Source: Oscillospiraceae bacterium (lineage in GTDB: Bacteria; Bacillota; Clostridia; Oscillospirales; Acutalibacteraceae). Taken from it: 9,708 bases of DNA. The stretch covers positions 1 to 9,708 of the forward strand of contig CACWJV010000065.1 of assembly GCA_902761265.1 (NCBI GenBank). Reading direction: 5' to 3'. Of the stretch, positions 6,847 through 9,708 are shown in pieces (the first letter of the stretch is position 1; every line of letters starts with the position of its first letter). Below the pieces are notes generated by a model that was given only the letters and a program-made list of their open reading frames with translations, did not search any database and was not told the DNA's origin. Made by a program: the position numbers and the translations under genes.

Positions 6847-8220
6847 ATGGAAAACGGCGTACATATCATCGGCGTTTCCTCGTGCGGCGAGGAAGTCTGT
6901 GCGGCGGCCGGCCGTATATCCACCCAAAAGGGGACGGCGCTCGAAATTTTTGCGCGCTCCCACGACGGCGAAAAGAACGCGAAGCTGATCTCGAAGGTCA
7001 CCGCGTCGGGCCACACCTCCACGGTAGAGCATGTCTTTTTCAATCTGGCTTTCAACAATGTTTCGGTCGTGGTCGAACAGTTCATGATCGAATTCCGCCT
7101 GGCGTCGTTCACAGTGAAATCGCGCCGCTACGTCGATTTTGCCGACAGCGGCTACTATGTGCCGGCGTTCCGGGACGCCGCGCTGCAGGACGCGTATACT
7201 TCCCACATGGACAGCCTGTTTGCGCTGTATGCCGAACTTTGCGACGCCGGGGTACCCAAAGAGGATGCGCGCTTTGTGCTGCCCTACTGTTTTTATTCCA
7301 ACTTCTTTTGCTCGCTCGGCGGCCGCGAACTGATCAACGTTTTGCGTTCCATGCTGTTCGGCCGCGGCAGCGCCTACCCGGAGATCCGTGCGCTCGGCGA
7401 ATCGCTGCTCGCCCAGGCGAAGGAAAAAGCGCCCGGCGTGTTCGGCGATTTTGAGGAGAAAAACAAGCACTATACCGATCTGCCCGATCTGCCGGCGTTC
7501 ACCCGCGCGGCGTCCGATCTGCCCGATTGTGCGGTGGAGCTGCTCTCGTTTGACCCGGACGCGGAAAAGAACGTAGCCCGCACAGCGCTGATCGAGCGGT
7601 ACGGGCTGCCGACGGCGCAAATCGACGAATTGCTCAAAGACAAAGCGACGCTGCAGGCGGTGCTCGACGCGGTGGTCAAAACGGGGCGTCCGCGTGCGCT
7701 TGAAAGCGCCAACTTCACCGTGCGCTTCAACAACGTCTCGTTGTCCACGGTGACCCATTTCGTCCGCCATCGCATCCAGAGCATCAGCATCCCGCAGCTC
7801 ACAGCCTGCGTGCGCGAAAACTACATCATCCCGGCGTCCGTGCGCGAGGATGAATCGCTGCTTTCGGCCTATACCGACGCGTTCACGAAAACCGCATCAC
7901 TCTATCACACGCTGCAAACAGCCGGCATACCGGAAACCGACCTCGTCTACGTTTTGCTGTCCGGCAACGTGCTCGACCTTGTGACAACGCTCAACGCCCG
8001 CGAGCTGCGCCTGCTCTTAAAACTGCGCACCTGTACCCGCGCCCAATGGGAGATTCGCCAGTTTGCAACGGAACTGCTGTTCCGGCTGCGCGAGGTGTGT
8101 CCGCTGCTGTTCGCGTCCTACGGTCCGAGCTGTGTGTGCGACGGGTTCTGCCCCGAGGGCCGCATGAGCTGCGGCCGCATGGCCGAGATGCGCGAACGGT
8201 TTGGTGCGGGGGAAAACTGA
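6847..8220 (+). CDS. thyX: FAD-dependent thymidylate synthase ThyX, tandem two-domain fusion
   Basis: ThyX methylates dUMP to dTMP using methylene-tetrahydrofolate, FAD and NAD(P)H. Usual ThyX proteins have about 220-250 residues; this one has 457 and contains two ThyX-like halves. The N-terminal copy has E82-F-R and then S92-R-R-Y95, R142-F-V-L-P and G-G-R-E-L (158-162) ending in Y-P-E-I-R. The C-terminal copy has R307-H-R309 but Q-L-T-A in place of S-x-R-Y, then N383-A-R-E-L and L-R394 with A-Q-W-E-I-R (399-404). Thus the canonical RHRx7SxRY signature is split between the copies: each lacks what the other has, so one composite active site per pair is likely. The end carries cysteines C429, C431, C435 and C442. 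The ATG 6847 is supported by GAGGAG 8 nt upstream and by the promoter, which excludes earlier starts. Being the only thymidylate synthase seen here, it is presumably active. Confidence 0.88.
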   Translation: MENGVHIIGVSSCGEEVCAAAGRISTQKGTALEIFARSHDGEKNAKLISKVTASGHTSTVEHVFFNLAFNNVSVVVEQFMIEFRLASFTVKSRRYVDFADSGYYVPAFRDAALQDAYTSHMDSLFALYAELCDAGVPKEDARFVLPYCFYSNFFCSLGGRELINVLRSMLFGRGSAYPEIRALGESLLAQAKEKAPGVFGDFEEKNKHYTDLPDLPAFTRAASDLPDCAVELLSFDPDAEKNVARTALIERYGLPTAQIDELLKDKATLQAVLDAVVKTGRPRALESANFTVRFNNVSLSTVTHFVRHRIQSISIPQLTACVRENYIIPASVREDESLLSAYTDAFTKTASLYHTLQTAGIPETDLVYVLLSGNVLDLVTTLNARELRLLLKLRTCTRAQWEIRQFATELLFRLREVCPLLFASYGPSCVCDGFCPEGRMSCGRMAEMRERFGAGEN

Positions 8221-8234
8221 TTATACTATTTCAA

Positions 8235-8240
8235 AGGAGG
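8235..8240 (+). promoter_or_regulatory. Strong ribosome binding site of mntA
   Basis: A full AGGAGG lies 7 nt before ATG 8248. No convincing -35 box is seen in the 27-nt gap after thyX; TATACT just upstream (8222-8227) is -10-like but unsupported, so read-through from thyX is the simpler expectation. Confidence 0.7.
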
Positions 8241-8247
8241 AGCAGGT

Positions 8248-8538
8248 ATGCCGACCGAAAAACAGGTGCAGGATGCGATAAAAGTATTGCTGCGTCGCTA
8301 CGGCGCGGAATCTGCGGTGCTTTTTGGCTCTTATGCGCGTGGGGACCAGACAGACAGTTCCGATATTGACGTCGTTGTTTTTGGCGGCAAAAACTTCAAA
8401 AAGAGCAACATTTTCGCCTTTGCCGAAGAATTGCGCCAGATGACCGGCAAAGATGTTGACGCGTTTGAAATCTGCGAAGTGGATCCGCAGACGCCGTTTT
8501 ACCAATCCGTGATGGAGGAGGGTATCAAAATCGCATGA
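8248..8538 (+). CDS. mntA: MNT-domain nucleotidyltransferase, MntA-like antitoxin
   Basis: The 96-residue protein is a minimal nucleotidyltransferase. The signature is L-F-G-S-Y-A-R-G (25-32) followed by S-D-I-D (38-41), giving catalytic D39 and D41; D71 in K-D-V-D is a suitable third carboxylate, so all metal-binding residues are present and the enzyme should be active. In characterised type VII toxin-antitoxin systems MntA transfers AMP groups from ATP to a tyrosine of the HepT toxin and so inactivates it. The stop overlaps the start of the HEPN gene as ATGA, tying the two in translation, with the antitoxin first. Codon use is visibly more AT-rich than in thyX, which may point to horizontal acquisition. 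A housekeeping role rather than toxin control cannot be excluded. Confidence 0.88.
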   Translation: MPTEKQVQDAIKVLLRRYGAESAVLFGSYARGDQTDSSDIDVVVFGGKNFKKSNIFAFAEELRQMTGKDVDAFEICEVDPQTPFYQSVMEEGIKIA

Positions 8539-8873
8539 AAAGCAGTGATCAGGAACGGCTGAAAAAGATTGTTGCAACATGGGACGCGCTGCAGACGCAG
8601 ATGCAACTTCATCAGATTACCCGCGACGAGTTGATGCAGGATTCCTTTTCCCAGTGGGCAGTGACGACGCCGCTTTACAACATTGGAGAACAAGTCTATA
8701 AACTCACCCCGGAACTAAAGGCCGCCAATCCGGACATCCCGTGGAGTGTCGTTTCCGGGTTACGTCATCGGCTGGTGCATGATTATGAAGGCATCAACTG
8801 GTCGATTATTGTTACCGTTATTTTTGATGAAATGGATGCATTTATTGAGAGCGTCAAAGTGCTGATCGATTAA
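8535..8873 (+). CDS. hepT: HepT-like HEPN ribonuclease, toxin partner of MntA
   Basis: The 112-residue protein matches the HepT/DUF86 family of HEPN domains, all-alpha RNases that cleave RNA and stop growth when free. The active motif R-x4-H-x-Y is intact: R77, H82 and Y84 within L-R-H-R-L-V-H-D-Y. Y84 is the expected acceptor for AMP transfer by MntA. The N-terminal region (1-45) is a predicted helical stretch, and T45-P-L-Y-N-I-G-E (44-52) is the second conserved helix of the family. It starts inside the mntA stop (ATGA, 4-nt overlap) and is followed by an intrinsic terminator 17 nt downstream. As both catalytic residues and the tyrosine are kept, a functional pair is likely, although toxicity has not been shown here. 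Confidence 0.87.
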   Translation: MKSSDQERLKKIVATWDALQTQMQLHQITRDELMQDSFSQWAVTTPLYNIGEQVYKLTPELKAANPDIPWSVVSGLRHRLVHDYEGINWSIIVTVIFDEMDAFIESVKVLID

Positions 8874-8890
8874 ATATGATCAATATCCAG

Positions 8891-8917
8891 GAACGTCCTT
8901 CCGGGCGTTCTTTTTTT
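8891..8917 (+). terminator. Rho-independent terminator after hepT
   Basis: GAACGTCC (8891-8898) pairs with GGGCGTTC (8903-8910) across a TTCC loop, an 8-bp stem with one G-T pair, followed by seven T residues (8911-8917). It should end the thyX-mntA-hepT transcript. Confidence 0.92.
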
Positions 8918-9024
8918 GCTGCCCGGCCGGGTGCTGCGGCGGATGATTTTCCTTTAAATTGTGATGAAAATATTAATGATTTAATAAAATTCGAAACTTT
9001 TTAAAATAATTCTTAATATTTATA

Positions 9025-9053
9025 TTGACTTTCGATTTTCTAGTTGCTAAAAT
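9025..9053 (+). promoter_or_regulatory. Sigma-A promoter of the Gly-rich surface protein gene
   Basis: TTGACT (9025-9030) and TAAAAT (9048-9053) are 17 nt apart. The stretch before it (about 8950-9024) is very AT-rich with A- and T-runs, as in an UP element. Transcription should start near 9060, giving a leader of about 95 nt. In this leader are a short dyad TGGCA-TG-TGCCA (9073-9084) and a small hairpin ATCCT-GAA-AGGAT (9133-9145) that covers the AAGGA ribosome site; both are weak regulatory candidates. The remaining intergenic sequence from 8918 shows no gene. Confidence 0.75.
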
Positions 9054-9155
9054 ACCTTTGGATACTATGGTGTGGCATGTGCCAAAAATCGCTACAATAT
9101 TTTGTGCACATTGCCGAACCAAATCAAAAAATATCCTGAAAGGATGGCAGAATCC

Positions 9156-9708
9156 ATGAGTAAAAACAAACACATTGGACGCAAGTCACTCAGCGTGCTG
9201 CTTGCTTTGCTGATGATACTCACCTCGATGTATGCGGGGCTGGGCGTCGTTGCGGAAGCGGTCACAAGTCTGGCGACGACTTTGCCAACAACAAGGGATA
9301 CAACCTTGAAAAACGGCACTGTCTACAAAGTGACGGGCAACACAACGATCAGCGCTAACGGCACCAGCCAGAACGGCCTGAAGGTTGCCGAAAACGCAAT
9401 CGTCGTCATCGATATTGCGGCCGGCGCGACCCTCACCGTCAACGGCGGCGCAGGCTCGGGTAGTGCAGCAGGTAAAGCCGGTATTCTGGTGCCGGAATCC
9501 TCCACGCTGGTCTTCACCGGCGCAGGTAAAATCGTTGCCAACGGCGGCAACGGCGGCAACGGCAACGGCGGCTCCGGCGGCGGTTCACCGACAGGCGGCG
9601 CCGGCGGCAAAGGCGGCTACGGCGGCGGCGCAGGTATCGGCGGCAACGGCGGTACCGGCGGCAACGGCGGTAGTGCGCAAACCAGCAGCGATAGCAACGG
9701 TAACGGCG
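9156..9708 (+). CDS. Secreted Gly-rich surface protein (partial, N-terminal part)
   Basis: The frame runs from ATG 9156 off the window edge; 184 codons are visible. Residues 1-35 form a typical signal peptide: a basic start (K-N-K-H-I-G-R-K), a hydrophobic core S-V-L-L-A-L-L-M-I-L and a likely cleavage near V-V-A-E-A (31-35). Residues about 51-127 alternate short hydrophobic strands with small turns (T-V-Y-K-V-T, I-V-V-I-D-I, L-V-F-T-G), as in a parallel beta-helix or beta-roll. From about 129 the chain becomes a low-complexity GGN/GGX array (G-G-N-G-G, G-A-G-I-G-G-N-G-G), similar to Gly-rich adhesin-like surface proteins of Clostridia. A ribosome site AAGGA lies about 11 nt upstream; an in-frame ATG four codons earlier overlaps that site and is less likely. 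No anchor is visible because the C-terminus is outside. Function, perhaps adhesion or coat, is unknown. Confidence 0.8.
   Translation, partial: MSKNKHIGRKSLSVLLALLMILTSMYAGLGVVAEAVTSLATTLPTTRDTTLKNGTVYKVTGNTTISANGTSQNGLKVAENAIVVIDIAAGATLTVNGGAGSGSAAGKAGILVPESSTLVFTGAGKIVANGGNGGNGNGGSGGGSPTGGAGGKGGYGGGAGIGGNGGTGGNGGSAQTSSDSNGNG

Noticed and set aside
6700..7770. A 356-codon minus-strand frame opposite thyX
   Set aside because: It lies antisense to thyX, its tail enters the divergent promoter region, and its composition is that of an antisense shadow.
8918..8945. The CCCGGCCGGG palindrome just after the hepT terminator
   Set aside because: A short self-complementary GC run without a T-tract or a loop; no support for a second terminator or operator.
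9323..9610. A Pro-rich minus-strand frame (PPEPPLPLPPLPP type)
   Set aside because: It is the reverse complement of Gly-rich GGC codons in the surface protein gene.
9535..9708. Repeated GGCGGCAAC units that could look like a CRISPR or tandem repeat array
   Set aside because: Units are short, degenerate, in frame and encode Gly-Gly-Asn; there are no unique spacers of constant size.

Overview
This window reads as chromosomal DNA of a GC-rich Firmicute, most likely an uncultured gut-type member of the class Clostridia (Oscillospirales-like). The evidence is Shine-Dalgarno sites of the AGGAGG type, sigma-A-type promoters in AT-rich gaps between GC-rich genes, clostridial families (DUF2156, Eis-like GNAT, ThyX rather than ThyA, U32 next to mltG) and a Gly-rich secreted surface protein. 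The taxonomic placement is inference.

Left part (about 120-6710, minus strand): one tightly packed run of eight genes behind a single strong promoter (TTGATT-17-TATAAT with an extended -10 TG). In order of transcription they are a small cupin protein, thymidylate kinase (tmk), a soluble DUF2156 protein, an Eis-like GNAT acetyltransferase, a DJ-1/PfpI protein, 5-formyltetrahydrofolate cyclo-ligase, the endolytic transglycosylase MltG and a U32-family (YrrO/TrhP-like) protein. Neighbouring genes overlap by a few bases or are separated by at most 24 bases. Downstream of the U32 gene lie three hairpins without a clear U-tract.

Middle (6784-8917, plus strand, divergent from the first operon): a good sigma-A promoter drives a thyX gene that is a tandem fusion of two ThyX domains. 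The two copies have lost complementary parts of the signature: the N-terminal copy keeps S-x-R-Y and lost RHR, and the C-terminal copy keeps RHR and lost S-x-R-Y. The protein ends in a four-cysteine tail. ThyX makes dTMP, tmk on the other side of the divergent promoter phosphorylates it, and the cyclo-ligase feeds the same folate pool. Only 27 bases after thyX comes a two-gene MNT/HEPN module (MntA antitoxin, HepT toxin; type VII toxin-antitoxin), closed by a textbook intrinsic terminator.

Right end (8918-9708): an AT-rich intergenic region with a third sigma-A promoter (TTGACT-17-TAAAAT), then the beginning of a secreted protein with a signal peptide, a short beta-rich stretch and a low-complexity GGN/GGX region that runs off the window. 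The most notable item is the split-signature tandem ThyX; the MntA-HepT pair behind it is the second.
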